A stretch of DNA of 64,000 bases, taken from the NCBI RefSeq assembly GCF_023502425.1, contig NZ_JAMFMA010000001.1, positions 1,116,001 through 1,180,000 of the forward strand, read 5' to 3'. Below the pieces are notes generated by a model that was not told where the DNA came from, ran no database searches, and saw only the letters and a program-made list of their open reading frames with translations. Made by a program: the position numbers and the translations under genes. This document shows positions 1 to 8,957 of the stretch, piece by piece. The stretch is from Flagellimonas spongiicola (GTDB taxonomy: Bacteria > Bacteroidota > Bacteroidia > Flavobacteriales > Flavobacteriaceae). Each line of letters starts with the position of its first letter. Position 1 is the stretch's first letter.

Positions 1-399
1 ATCCAATTCCAATTGAGCGGCTGCTAATTCTCCCCAATTTGGATTGCCTACGCCACTAAAATCAACATTGGCAAATATGACAAAGCGATTTGGATAGTTG
101 TCATTTACATTTTTAAGTTTAGCGCGTAAGCCAGTTCCTGAACCACCGCTTAAGTTTACCATGACACCCATATTCATCGCATCCATTTCCCGAATGAGTT
201 GGGACAAGTCTTGCGATTCCATATTAAAGTGATGGCTGTGAATATCCACAAATTTGAACTTAGCCCTCTGAATTGGGTTTTCAGGTACTATCAAGGTTGA
301 TTTCGGATTATACTCTTCAAAACCCATTTCTTGCGCATAGGTCAACGCTGAAAATGTAACAATTAGCATTAAAGAAACACTATAAATTTTACTATCCAT
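1..399 (-). CDS. Amidohydrolase family protein, secreted (3' part cut by window edge)
   Basis: The first 133 codons are visible and the gene runs off the left edge. The start ATG at 397-399 gives a signal peptide (residues 1-23, hydrophobic core, cut after a TYA-Q type site). The motif DIHSHH near residue 50 is the first metal-binding strand of the amidohydrolase_2 TIM barrel, followed by VNLSGGSG and FVIFANVDFSG strands typical of that fold. It overlaps the end of the upstream mocA-like gene by 8 bases, so it is the last visible gene of the molybdoenzyme operon. The substrate cannot be inferred; an exported metal-dependent hydrolase is the safe call. Confidence 0.75.
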   Translation of the reverse strand, partial: MDSKIYSVSLMLIVTFSALTYAQEMGFEEYNPKSTLIVPENPIQRAKFKFVDIHSHHFNMESQDLSQLIREMDAMNMGVMVNLSGGSGTGLRAKLKNVNDNYPNRFVIFANVDFSGVGNPNWGELAAAQLELD

Positions 400-994
400 A
401 ATTTTGTTTATCAATGAGTTGATTATACTTTTCAATTGTATCTACATCAACCTCTCTTCCTTTTGGTCGAATGGCGTAACATTGGCTTTTATGCTTTTGA
501 ATAAGCTTTTTTGCCCCGATTTTATCATCCAATTTAAGTAGTTCTGAAAGTAGGGATTTATGAAAAATAGCAGGTACACCATAACCCTTGTCATAGGCGG
601 TGGCCACAATTGCATGGTTCTCTTGGTTAAACACTTTGATCATTTCTTGCAAAAAAGTAGTGTCCATAAAAGGTTGGTCCGCTAAAAAGAAAAGTACACC
701 ATCTGGCATCGGTTTATCTTCCATTATTCCTTGGATACCGCTAACTATTGAGCTTCCCATGCCCGTTCTCCAATTTGGATTGATTATCCGCTGAATATCC
801 TGGGGCAGTTTTGCTTCGATTTCTTCAGCATAAGCGCCTAAGACGACCATTACTTTTATTGAGACCGGCTGAACAACTGAAATAGCATGTCCGAGAAGGG
901 TACGAGATCCCCAAGGCAATAGCTGTTTGATCTTACCGGGCATTCGACTGGATTCTCCAGCAGCTAGAATCACGGTATATATTTCGCAAGACAT
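392..994 (-). CDS. mocA: MocA-like molybdenum cofactor cytidylyltransferase / NTP transferase
   Basis: A 200-residue nucleotidyltransferase of the MobA/MocA superfamily. The N-terminal VILAAGESSRM is the nucleotide-binding signature, followed by KQLLPWG with the conserved lysine, and FFLADQPFMD around residue 105 is the metal-binding segment. In this family the enzyme attaches CMP to molybdopterin, giving the MCD cofactor used by xanthine-dehydrogenase-type enzymes. The position right after xdhC, in the same operon as a molybdenum hydroxylase, supports MocA rather than MobA. A true MobA-type protein is encoded separately at 4280-4873. The gene lies 3 bases after the xdhC stop and overlaps the following gene. 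Confidence 0.8.
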   Translation of the reverse strand: MSCEIYTVILAAGESSRMPGKIKQLLPWGSRTLLGHAISVVQPVSIKVMVVLGAYAEEIEAKLPQDIQRIINPNWRTGMGSSIVSGIQGIMEDKPMPDGVLFFLADQPFMDTTFLQEMIKVFNQENHAIVATAYDKGYGVPAIFHKSLLSELLKLDDKIGAKKLIQKHKSQCYAIRPKGREVDVDTIEKYNQLIDKQNYG

Positions 995-997
995 AAA

Positions 998-2008
998 TCA
1001 AGAATGAATACTACCCATTCGATGTTTTAAAAGGGAGGGCTCCCGTTTTCTAACAACGGCCAATATTTCTGAAATTATGGAATTGGCAATTTCTTCTGGA
1101 GTTTCGGCCCCGATATCAACACCAGCAGGACCATGCACCAATTCCAAGAAATCTTCACGTACATCAGGACATCTTTCCATTAACTCATCAAACAACTTTT
1201 CCCTTCTGCGATAAGGCCCCAGCAGCCCAAAATAGGCGGCATTTGTATCCTTTAGTTTCAATAGAAACTGTAAATCCTTAACATAACTGTGCGTCATAAG
1301 CACCACAGCAGTTTGGGCGTCAAATTCCGGCAGGTACATCTCTGGTTCAACATGGACCATTTTTTGGCTTCCTGGAAAATCCAACTCAGATTTTTCCTCA
1401 CGCGGATTTACCACTATCGTGACTTCCCATCCCGTTAATGCCGCATATTTACATAATTGAACTGCATCATGTTCCGCCCCAATGATTATGAGTTGAAAAC
1501 AGGGTTGCATTACTTGGCTGAATTCCAGTTGCGTTTCCTCCAAAATTGAACTATTGGAGTTCACTGCAAAGGAATTGCCGTCAAATTGGAAAATAGTCCT
1601 AAATCCATTGCCTGTTGCAGGTTCTTTAAGATAAGTTGATGTAATTTCGAAGGATTTCCGTTGTGCTATGGTCTTCCAAAACGCCTTGCAAAAGGCTTCT
1701 GTAGGTTTGAATTCTTCCAGTAAAATGTACAATATGCCTTCGCATCCCAGTCGGTATCGACCATCGTAAATCATAATCTTGGAGATCCCTGTTTCGAAAA
1801 CACTGTTCGCCTGTCTGAAAACTTCTTTTTCCACGCAACCTCCACTTACTGCGCCAACCATTTTACCGTCATCAAATAACAGCATTCTAACACCAGGTCT
1901 TCTATAAGAAGACCCGTCCAAGTCTACAACTGTTGCTAATACAGCTTTTCGACCTTCCTTATGTCTGTTCTCAAATTGTTGGACAATATATTTTAACTCG
2001 TGCGTCAT
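998..2008 (-). CDS. xdhC: XdhC/CoxI family molybdoenzyme maturation factor
   Basis: A 336-residue XdhC family protein. The N-terminal XdhC_CoxI domain (residues 1-90) carries VLATVVDLDGSSYRRPG and GAVSGGCVE, both hallmarks of the family. The C-terminal part (about 160-320) is the XdhC Rossmann domain, with LIIIGAEHDAVQLC and the end motif HGPAGVDIGAETPEEIA. XdhC binds the sulfurated molybdenum cofactor and delivers it to xanthine-dehydrogenase-type enzymes. Its start ATG shares one base with the moeA stop (TAATG), indicating translational coupling. It probably serves the hydroxylase encoded at 6176-8895. Confidence 0.9.
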   Translation of the reverse strand: MTHELKYIVQQFENRHKEGRKAVLATVVDLDGSSYRRPGVRMLLFDDGKMVGAVSGGCVEKEVFRQANSVFETGISKIMIYDGRYRLGCEGILYILLEEFKPTEAFCKAFWKTIAQRKSFEITSTYLKEPATGNGFRTIFQFDGNSFAVNSNSSILEETQLEFSQVMQPCFQLIIIGAEHDAVQLCKYAALTGWEVTIVVNPREEKSELDFPGSQKMVHVEPEMYLPEFDAQTAVVLMTHSYVKDLQFLLKLKDTNAAYFGLLGPYRRREKLFDELMERCPDVREDFLELVHGPAGVDIGAETPEEIANSIISEILAVVRKREPSLLKHRMGSIHS

Positions 2009-3204
2009 TAAATGATTCTTCTTGTTGGAATGAAAATTACCGAATTACCTTCGTCTAACCGCTCACCTGGAGCCAACCGAACAAAGCCATCGGATTTGGT
2101 CAATGCCAATAAATCTCCAGAACCAGTAGTATTGATTCTATTGGCGGTTGGCACACTGTTTGTCAATTTCACTTTAACGCCTATAAATACAGTGAGGTCA
2201 GTGGTGTTTTCCATTGATTCGCCTAAATGTACATTATATTGCTCTTGGTGTACTCCCAAAGTTTTGTTAAGCCACGGAACAAAATACATATGATAGCTGA
2301 CAAAGGTGGATACCGGATTTCCAGGGAATGAGAAAATCATGGAATTAGAAGCTTTATAACGGCCAAACCAAAAAGGTTTGCCCGGTCGCTGCCTTACCTT
2401 ATGAAAGATTTTCTCCACGCCTAATGCATTGAATGTTTCAGGCAAGTAATCAAATTTTCCTTTTGACACTCCACCGCTTAAAAGAAGCACATCGTATTCC
2501 AGCAGCAATCCCTGGATTTTCTTTTGAAGTGCTACAGGTTCATCCAATAAATGGTAAAGTCCAAGGTCAATCTGTTGATTTTGAAGCAAAGCCCTAAGGG
2601 TTATACTATTTGATTTCCGGATTTGGTGTGGTTCTGGGGTCTCATCTACATCCACAAGCTCATTTCCTGTAGAGATTACAGCGACTCTCGGGAGCTTTTT
2701 AACCTTGATTTTTGATTTACCCACAGAAGCCATTATCCCAATTTCCGCAGCAGTAATAAGTGTGCCTGCATGTAACAATATTTCTCCTGCTGCAATATCA
2801 CTTGCCTTATAATGAATATTCTGCCCTTTTTTCACCGGCATATTCAACTCAAAGCTAGTTGGGCTTTCCTTTAAGTGTTCGTACATGACCACGGTATCCG
2901 CATTTTTGGGTACTATGGCGCCTGTCATGATCTCTATACAAGTTTGTTCGTCTATGAGTTCTAGTTGTGGGCTTCCAGCAGGAGCCATACCGGCAATTAG
3001 CAAAGTTTGATGTCCGGATTTTATGCCGGTATACTTTAGCGCTATTCCGTCTTTGGTCGCTCGGTCAAATGGCGGAAAATCCCTGTCCGCAAGAATATCC
3101 TCATCCAAAATACGGTTGTTACTCTCCTCCAGCGTAACCTCTTCTGTCCCATAATCCAATGTGTGATTTAGGACTTTTTCAATTGCTTCTTCGTATGGAA
3201 TCAT
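2008..3204 (-). CDS. moeA: Molybdopterin molybdenumtransferase MoeA
   Basis: A 398-residue cytoplasmic enzyme that inserts molybdate into adenylylated molybdopterin. The N-terminal region has the MoeA signature DRDFPPFDRATKDGIAL (about residues 40-56) and EIMTGAIVPKNADTVVMYE (about 90-108). The central MPT-binding domain holds VAVISTGNELVD and LLLSGGVSKGKFDYLPE, and FSFPGNPVSTFVSYHMY lies near residue 295. The length is normal for MoeA. It is joined to its neighbours by TAATG overlaps at both ends (moeB upstream, xdhC downstream). No truncation or missing key residue is seen. Confidence 0.95.
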   Translation of the reverse strand: MIPYEEAIEKVLNHTLDYGTEEVTLEESNNRILDEDILADRDFPPFDRATKDGIALKYTGIKSGHQTLLIAGMAPAGSPQLELIDEQTCIEIMTGAIVPKNADTVVMYEHLKESPTSFELNMPVKKGQNIHYKASDIAAGEILLHAGTLITAAEIGIMASVGKSKIKVKKLPRVAVISTGNELVDVDETPEPHQIRKSNSITLRALLQNQQIDLGLYHLLDEPVALQKKIQGLLLEYDVLLLSGGVSKGKFDYLPETFNALGVEKIFHKVRQRPGKPFWFGRYKASNSMIFSFPGNPVSTFVSYHMYFVPWLNKTLGVHQEQYNVHLGESMENTTDLTVFIGVKVKLTNSVPTANRINTTGSGDLLALTKSDGFVRLAPGERLDEGNSVIFIPTRRII

Positions 3205-4277
3205 TAAGATTGTGTGATTAAGGAAGTCATTTTATTCATACCACCGACCACGGAATAAAATGAAATTTGCGGATACTTCTTCTGCAATTGCGCTACTGCC
3301 TTGGCACTTCGCTTCCCTGATTGGCAAATAACATATACTACTTTGTTTTGTTCATCTAAGTTAATTTCAGTCTTCAGGTCTTTTAAGGGGTAGTTGCGAG
3401 CTTCCGCTAAATGATGGTTTGCAAATTCTTTTGTGGTGCGTACATCTATCAAACAAATGGCTTGATCGCTGTTTCGTTTTGCTTGGTAAGCCTGAGCGCT
3501 AATTTCTGGCACCAATAAACATTCCATGCTTTCGTAGCTGCCTTGCAATTCTTTAATATTGAGATTATTGGGATTAAGCTTGAATTTAATTTTAGTTGAG
3601 TTCTGACTTAATCCATCGAACAGTAACAGTTTGCCTGACAATGGTTCGCCGATACCTGTCATTGCTTTTACAACTTCCAGTGCTTGTAATGTGCCAATAA
3701 TACCTGGAACAACTCCGAGCACGCCATTTTCGTTACAATCTGGCACCTCTTCAGCATTGGGCATAGTTGGATAAAGACAGCGGTAGGTTGGCCCATTTTG
3801 GTAATTAAATAGACTTACATGTCCTTCAAAAGCATGTAAAGCGCCATAGACAAAGGGTTTGTTTAAAATTACACAGGCATCGTTTATCAGATAGCGTGTA
3901 GGGAAATTATCGGTAGCATCAACAACGATATCATAGTTGGAAATGATTTCCAGGGCATTGTCCCTCGTCAAAAAGGTGTCATATAAATTGAGTTGGGTAT
4001 TGGAATTCTGTTGATTCAATTTTTCTTCAGCAACGCTAATTTTTGACTTACCCAAATCCTTTTCGGAATACAAAACCTGCCGTTGTAAATTATGGAGTTC
4101 AACTTTATCGTGATCTACCAAACCCAATACGCCAACGCCCATCGCGTTTAAGTATTGAACTACCGGTATTCCTAATCCTCCCAGGCCAACCACCAAAACC
4201 TTGCTTGCGGCAAGTGCTGCTTGACCGCCTGGGCCAAATTGACTTAATCTTGTTTGTCTGTCATACCTTAAATCCAT
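3204..4277 (-). CDS. moeB: MoeB-type adenylyltransferase fused to a rhodanese domain (MoeZ-like)
   Basis: A 357-residue ThiF/MoeB E1-like enzyme that adenylates the C-terminal Gly-Gly of MoaD, with a C-terminal rhodanese domain. Residues 1-240 show VVGLGGLGIPVVQYL (ATP loop), DHDKVELHNLQRQVLY and DCNENGVLGVVPGIIG. Residues 255-357 form the rhodanese domain with an intact active-site loop CQSGKRS. The fusion resembles MoeZ/MOCS3, so it may also hand sulfur to MoaD. Oddly, the CxxC pairs that hold the structural zinc in E. coli MoeB are incomplete: the first reads TYRC and the second, expected before the rhodanese linker, is absent. The start is 2 bases after the mobA stop. Confidence 0.88.
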   Translation of the reverse strand: MDLRYDRQTRLSQFGPGGQAALAASKVLVVGLGGLGIPVVQYLNAMGVGVLGLVDHDKVELHNLQRQVLYSEKDLGKSKISVAEEKLNQQNSNTQLNLYDTFLTRDNALEIISNYDIVVDATDNFPTRYLINDACVILNKPFVYGALHAFEGHVSLFNYQNGPTYRCLYPTMPNAEEVPDCNENGVLGVVPGIIGTLQALEVVKAMTGIGEPLSGKLLLFDGLSQNSTKIKFKLNPNNLNIKELQGSYESMECLLVPEISAQAYQAKRNSDQAICLIDVRTTKEFANHHLAEARNYPLKDLKTEINLDEQNKVVYVICQSGKRSAKAVAQLQKKYPQISFYSVVGGMNKMTSLITQS

Positions 4278-4279
4278 GA

Positions 4280-4873
4280 TTATTGGATTTTAGATTTAGC
4301 AAATTGATAATCTTCTAAGGAATTGGCATTATAAAGCAGCTCGTCGCGTTCAGGTGTTACCAACTTAATATCCGAATTAATTAGAAATTTTCTAGGACAA
4401 GTACTTTCTGCACTTGAGAGATGCTCAATTGCTTTTTGCAGTCCCTTAGGCTCCCATATTGTGATCAAAGGCTCTGGAAGTCCGCTTTGGTTTGTTGCAA
4501 AAGAAGTTGCTAGCTGTCTTGCGTTTCTACTTTTTACCAAAGTTTTTATGCTTTGTAGGTCTAATAAGGGTAAATCACATGCCAAAACAAGCCATGCGAC
4601 TTCTGGGTGCATTTTATGCGCACTCAATATGCCGTTAAAAGGCCCTCGATATTCATTATTGTCTACAACTACTTTAAAATCGTTTAAAATCGATTGATTT
4701 TGATCTTCACGTAGACTTAGAAATGCCTGATCACATACTTTATCCAATAATTCATAAAGAAATTCTTGTTGCGGTTTTCCATGATAATTGAGCAATCCTT
4801 TGTCTGTGCCCATTCGTGTACTTTTGCCACCGGCAAGAACCAACCCATATAATTTTGGCACTTCGTTCTGCAT
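4280..4873 (-). CDS. mobA: Molybdenum cofactor guanylyltransferase MobA
   Basis: A 197-residue MobA family nucleotidyltransferase. The N-terminus reads GLVLAGGKSTRMGTDKGLL, with the GTP-loop arginine and the invariant lysine, and WLVLACDLPLLD near residue 95 is the metal-binding segment. MobA adds GMP to molybdopterin for DMSO-reductase-type enzymes. Its presence beside a MocA-like enzyme implies that the cell makes both dinucleotide forms. The length is typical. It sits between moaA (13 bases upstream) and moeB (2 bases downstream) in the same operon. Confidence 0.9.
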   Translation of the reverse strand: MQNEVPKLYGLVLAGGKSTRMGTDKGLLNYHGKPQQEFLYELLDKVCDQAFLSLREDQNQSILNDFKVVVDNNEYRGPFNGILSAHKMHPEVAWLVLACDLPLLDLQSIKTLVKSRNARQLATSFATNQSGLPEPLITIWEPKGLQKAIEHLSSAESTCPRKFLINSDIKLVTPERDELLYNANSLEDYQFAKSKIQ

Positions 4874-4886
4874 GTCAGCTACTTTT

Positions 4887-5873
4887 TTAACCCCCGATAG
4901 AGGTCATGGAATTATCGAAGACAGTGGTGGAATGTTCCTTTTGGGCCTCAAAACCTGTTTTTGCACGAGAACCAATGACTTTCAAAAGTGCGTTTTCCAC
5001 ATCCACCTTGGCGTTGGATTCACGAACAATATCCCTGAGATTTATTTTTGGCTTACCATAAAGACAGGTTATCACATCTCCTGTGGCCGTTATCCTTAAA
5101 CGGTTGCAACTACCGCAAAATGTTCTGCTGAAAGAAGGGATTATACCAAATGTCCCTGTATGGCCTTTAATTTTGTAATTAACTGATGTTGAAGTCTCTG
5201 GGGATTCTAATTTAATGTATTCCGTGAAGGTTTGTGTTATGTGTTCAAGAATTGCCTTATGGTGCCATTTAATTCCTGAAAAATTCTTGGACCCACCATT
5301 AAATGGCATTTCTTCCAAAAAGCGGATAGAAACATTATGGTGTTTCATAACATCCAAAATTGGAATCATGTCTTGTTCATTCTGACCTTCCAATACTATA
5401 AAATTGATACGAACATTGAAACCCTCAGTGATCAAACGTATGAGGTTGTTATGCACCGTGTCAAATTGTTTTCTTCTTGTGATTCGCTCAAAAGTCTCAC
5501 GATTAATGGAATCCAAGCTGACATTGATATTTTTTATCCCCAGTTGCTTAAGTTCATCAATATAAGGACCAATCAAAGTTGCATTGGTTGTAACTGAAAT
5601 ATCCTTTAAATCTGGCATTTTAGCTAATGCCCGGAGCAGCACCATCAAGTCTTTTCGAACAAATGGTTCGCCGCCTGTAATTCGGATTTTATCAATCCCC
5701 TGCCCCACTACAATTTCACTTATTCGTATAAGCTCATCAATAGTCAGCAGTTTATCGTTTTTGACAAAATCAATTCCTTCAGAGGGCATGCAATAATTAC
5801 ACCTTAGATTGCAGCGATCTGTGACCGCTAATCTTAAATAATTGATTTTTCGATTGTGATTGTCAATCAGCAT
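4887..5873 (-). CDS. moaA: GTP 3',8-cyclase MoaA
   Basis: A 328-residue radical SAM enzyme of the first step of molybdopterin synthesis. The N-terminal cluster motif is CNLRCNYCM (about residues 20-28), with KIRITGGEPFVRKDL following. The C-terminal 4Fe-4S ligands are visible in FCGSCNRLR (about 253-261) and the later CLYGKP. The protein ends in a Gly-Gly dipeptide, the conserved MoaA tail needed to complete the active site. It lies 44 bases downstream of moaD and 13 bases upstream of mobA. MoaC, which acts next in the pathway, is not in this window. Confidence 0.96.
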   Translation of the reverse strand: MLIDNHNRKINYLRLAVTDRCNLRCNYCMPSEGIDFVKNDKLLTIDELIRISEIVVGQGIDKIRITGGEPFVRKDLMVLLRALAKMPDLKDISVTTNATLIGPYIDELKQLGIKNINVSLDSINRETFERITRRKQFDTVHNNLIRLITEGFNVRINFIVLEGQNEQDMIPILDVMKHHNVSIRFLEEMPFNGGSKNFSGIKWHHKAILEHITQTFTEYIKLESPETSTSVNYKIKGHTGTFGIIPSFSRTFCGSCNRLRITATGDVITCLYGKPKINLRDIVRESNAKVDVENALLKVIGSRAKTGFEAQKEHSTTVFDNSMTSIGG

Positions 5874-5917
5874 ATTCTATTCCTTCAACATAGTTGCAAA
5901 ATACGAGAAAATACCCA

Positions 5918-6172
5918 TTAACCCCCACTAACTGGGGGTATCAGGGCTATTTCATCAAAAGCATTTATTAATTGGTCATCCTCCGCATAAGCATTATTAA
6001 CTGCTACCGCCAAAGAAGAGAGTTTATTGAGTTCTGGGTAAGTGTCTCCCAAGCACTTTTTCAACTCACTGACCGTTTTTGGAATTGTTCTATTTGTTAT
6101 ACTCGAAGTTGGAACAGACAAAGTAGAACTACCTACGATATCTTTGGTTATTCCAAATAACAATATTGTCAT
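5918..6172 (-). CDS. moaD: Molybdopterin synthase small subunit MoaD (ubiquitin-like sulfur carrier)
   Basis: An 84-residue beta-grasp protein. It starts MTILLFGITKDIVG and ends LIPPVSGG; the terminal Gly-Gly is the site that becomes adenylated by MoeB and then thiocarboxylated. The length is normal for MoaD. It lies 3 bases after the stop of the hydroxylase large-subunit gene, so the sulfur carrier is cotranscribed with the enzyme that uses the cofactor. Its partner MoaE (large subunit) is not encoded in the window. Confidence 0.9.
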   Translation of the reverse strand: MTILLFGITKDIVGSSTLSVPTSSITNRTIPKTVSELKKCLGDTYPELNKLSSLAVAVNNAYAEDDQLINAFDEIALIPPVSGG

Positions 6173-6175
6173 AAA

Positions 6176-8404
6176 TTATCCTATAACCTCTTTTTCAGGA
6201 ACCTTCAATAGTTCCGGATTCTTCATTAATGGTTGTTGATAGTATCGATTACCCGTTGCCGCGCTGAAGGCATTGGCAATGGCACCACCTGCTGGTGGTA
6301 ATGTAGGCTCACCTAATCCTGTTGGTGATAATTCATTTTGAATGAAATGTGTTTCTACCTCAGGCACTTCTTTCATACGAATCAATCGATATCTGTCAAA
6401 ATTCTGAGCATGGCCTTGACCACCTTCAAAAGCAAAGTCACCGTACATAGTATGTCCAACACCATCTATTACACCGCCTTCAGCCTGATTTTCGGCTCCG
6501 CTAGGATTCACCACGATACCACAATCCACAACACAAGTTATTTTCTTTACTACGGGATCACCGTCTACGATTTCAACATCCGCAACTTGTGCCACATGGG
6601 AATTGTGACAATAATAATTTACAAAGCCTTGGTAAACCGAACTAGGTTTGGTTCCCCAACCCGATTTATCAACAGCTACTTTGATGACTTCTTTCATTCG
6701 TTCTGGTGAATATTGGATACGTTCATCTGCAGCTGCGTCTACTTTATCCAACAAATCCAATCGAAGTTGGATTTTATCGACTTCCATCAATTCCGCTAAT
6801 TCATCAAAAAAACTTTGCTCGGCAGAGGCTAAGAAATTGGTGTATGGCGCTCTCCATGCACCGGTAGTAACATTACTATCGTGTGCACCAGAATCAACTT
6901 GATAATTGTCAATGGCTCCCGCAGGAAAGAAATTCGGTATCAAACCGTACATACCATCGTTGATGGCCGCTTCTTTCAAATGATAGGCTGTAATCTGTCC
7001 ATCCTTGATACCTGCTTTGATTCGATATTTTATTGCAGGACGATAGATGCCAATGCCCATATCGTCTTCTCTTGTGAATACCACTTTTACAGGTTTGTTG
7101 ATGGTCGCTGCAAGTTCAGCGGCTTCAATTACGAAATCGCCGTAGAGACGTCTACCAAATCCACCACCCATGCGTGTCATTTCCAAAAGGATATCTTTTT
7201 CTTCCCTATCCAACATATTTGCAACCAATCCTGCTTTCCAAGCCGGTGTCTGAATCGGCCCGACTAAATGAACTTTTTCATCGGTTACATTGGCATAGAA
7301 ATTCATAGGTTCCATGCAGTTATGTGGTAGGAAAGGGGATTCGTATGTCCTTTCCAAAATTTCATCAGCTTCAGCGAAGGCTTTATTTACATCGCCATCC
7401 GACCGCATGGTGTTGAAATTGTTACCGTCCAAAATTTTGTTCAGTTCCTTGTCATGATCCGCTGTACTTTCAATTGTGGTATCATCTTCCCAAACAGTTT
7501 CAATGGCTTCTTTGGCTTTAAATGCTTGCCAAGTAGATTCTGCAATTACCGCAATCTTATCACTGGAGGAAATCTTACTACCAAAACTTGGATCCTTTTC
7601 TAAAAGCGCTCTAACCTTCTCTCCAATTTTGACAATGTCAATCACGCCAGACATCGTTCTTGCTTTGGAATCGTCATAGGACACCAACTTTTTCCCAAAA
7701 GCGGGAGGTCTGACCAGTGCAGCATAGACCATACCATCTGCTTTGTAATCCAAACCAAACAATGGCTTTCCAGTTGTTATTTTATCAATATCGACATTAA
7801 CCTTACTCTGCCCCATGATTTTATAGTCCTTCGGGTCTTTTAAGGCTACATCTTCCGGGACTTCGAGCTGTGTCGCTTCGTTTACCACATCGCCATAACC
7901 CAAGGTTTCTCCGGCAGCATTTGTGATTACACCTTCACTTACGGTACATTCAGAGGCATCTACACCCCATCTTGCTGCTGCAGCATTGACCAACATTTGC
8001 TTGGCCGTAGCCCCAGTTTGGCGCAAAGCATCCCATCCAAACCGGATGGACTGACTCCCTCCTGCTACCTGTCGCTGATAATTTTCTGTATCCAAGATGC
8101 CTTGTTCAACGTACACATCCTGCCATGCAACGTCTAGCTCTTCTGCGATGATCATTGGCATTGACGTCTTAACTCCTTGGCCAATCTCCGGATTTGGAGA
8201 GAAAATGGTTACCGCACCGTTGTCCGCTATTTTTATAAACGCATTGAAATCATTGTAGTTCAATTGCGAAAGATCTACCGGTGGTTCTGCTTTGGGCTTG
8301 CAGGCTTGAAATAGGTTGAAGCCAATGAGCATTCCACCTCCAGCTAACGACGATGTGCGCATAAACGCCCTCCTGCTAAATGTTATATTTGTTTTTGATG
8401 ACAT
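6176..8404 (-). CDS. Molybdopterin-binding large subunit, isoquinoline oxidoreductase/aldehyde oxidase type, Tat-exported
   Basis: A 742-residue molybdenum hydroxylase subunit of the IorB type. The N-terminus carries a twin-arginine signal (FSRRAFMRTS, then a hydrophobic stretch to about residue 35), so the holoenzyme is probably folded in the cytoplasm and exported. Family motifs are PEIGQGVKTSMPMIIAEEL (about 72-90), MGGGFGRRLYGDF (about 410-422), and GLGEPTLPPAGGAIANA near 695, whose Glu is the expected catalytic base. It pairs with the 2Fe-2S subunit encoded 29 bases upstream. No FAD subunit is present, as in periplasmic enzymes that pass electrons to cytochromes. The substrate (aldehyde or N-heterocycle) cannot be told from sequence. 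Confidence 0.92.
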   Translation of the reverse strand: MSSKTNITFSRRAFMRTSSLAGGGMLIGFNLFQACKPKAEPPVDLSQLNYNDFNAFIKIADNGAVTIFSPNPEIGQGVKTSMPMIIAEELDVAWQDVYVEQGILDTENYQRQVAGGSQSIRFGWDALRQTGATAKQMLVNAAAARWGVDASECTVSEGVITNAAGETLGYGDVVNEATQLEVPEDVALKDPKDYKIMGQSKVNVDIDKITTGKPLFGLDYKADGMVYAALVRPPAFGKKLVSYDDSKARTMSGVIDIVKIGEKVRALLEKDPSFGSKISSSDKIAVIAESTWQAFKAKEAIETVWEDDTTIESTADHDKELNKILDGNNFNTMRSDGDVNKAFAEADEILERTYESPFLPHNCMEPMNFYANVTDEKVHLVGPIQTPAWKAGLVANMLDREEKDILLEMTRMGGGFGRRLYGDFVIEAAELAATINKPVKVVFTREDDMGIGIYRPAIKYRIKAGIKDGQITAYHLKEAAINDGMYGLIPNFFPAGAIDNYQVDSGAHDSNVTTGAWRAPYTNFLASAEQSFFDELAELMEVDKIQLRLDLLDKVDAAADERIQYSPERMKEVIKVAVDKSGWGTKPSSVYQGFVNYYCHNSHVAQVADVEIVDGDPVVKKITCVVDCGIVVNPSGAENQAEGGVIDGVGHTMYGDFAFEGGQGHAQNFDRYRLIRMKEVPEVETHFIQNELSPTGLGEPTLPPAGGAIANAFSAATGNRYYQQPLMKNPELLKVPEKEVIG

Positions 8405-8433
8405 TTCTTTTGTTTTAGTGATGATAAGAAGGG

Positions 8434-8895
8434 TTAATCCATATTTTCAGCTGCAGTGAGTACAGCCTTTTTAATACGGGTGTAGGATGCACAACGACAA
8501 ATATTTCCGTGCATCGCATTTTTCACTTCCTCTTCTGTAGGATTCGGATTGTTTTCCAAGAAAGCCGAGGCCGTCATTATTTGCCCAGCTTGGCAGTAAC
8601 CACACTGAGGTACATCCACTTCATTCCAAGCTTGTTGAACAGGATGCGAACCATCTTCAGAAAGTCCTTCAATTGTAGTAATGGATTTACCATCAACTTG
8701 AGCCAGGGTAAGTGAGCAACTTCTCATGGCCGTACCGTCTACATGAATGGTACAAGCACCACATTGGCCTATTCCACATCCATATTTGGTGCCCACAAGG
8801 TCCAAGTGGTCCCTTAACACCCACAATACTGGAGTGTCTTCAGATACATCGACTGTTTGAGACGCCCCATTTACTTTAATTTGATACGTTGGCAT
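8434..8895 (-). CDS. 2Fe-2S subunit of molybdenum hydroxylase
   Basis: A 153-residue small subunit with two [2Fe-2S] domains. The plant-type ferredoxin fold holds CGIGQCGACTIHVDG plus a further Cys about 12 residues on (about residues 40-62). The helical domain holds CGYCQAGQ and NICRCASYTRI (about 98-140). It is the first gene of the molybdoenzyme operon and precedes the large subunit by 29 bases. It lacks its own signal peptide, so it is expected to ride out with the Tat-tagged partner. I found no clear TAnnTTTG promoter in the 182 bases before it, but a strong hairpin lies there. Confidence 0.94.
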   Translation of the reverse strand: MPTYQIKVNGASQTVDVSEDTPVLWVLRDHLDLVGTKYGCGIGQCGACTIHVDGTAMRSCSLTLAQVDGKSITTIEGLSEDGSHPVQQAWNEVDVPQCGYCQAGQIMTASAFLENNPNPTEEEVKNAMHGNICRCASYTRIKKAVLTAAENMD

Positions 8896-8957
8896 AGTTT
8901 ATTAGTAATTGATTGATATTAGCGAGTTTCCTGTTGAAGTTACCAAAATTTGATCGG

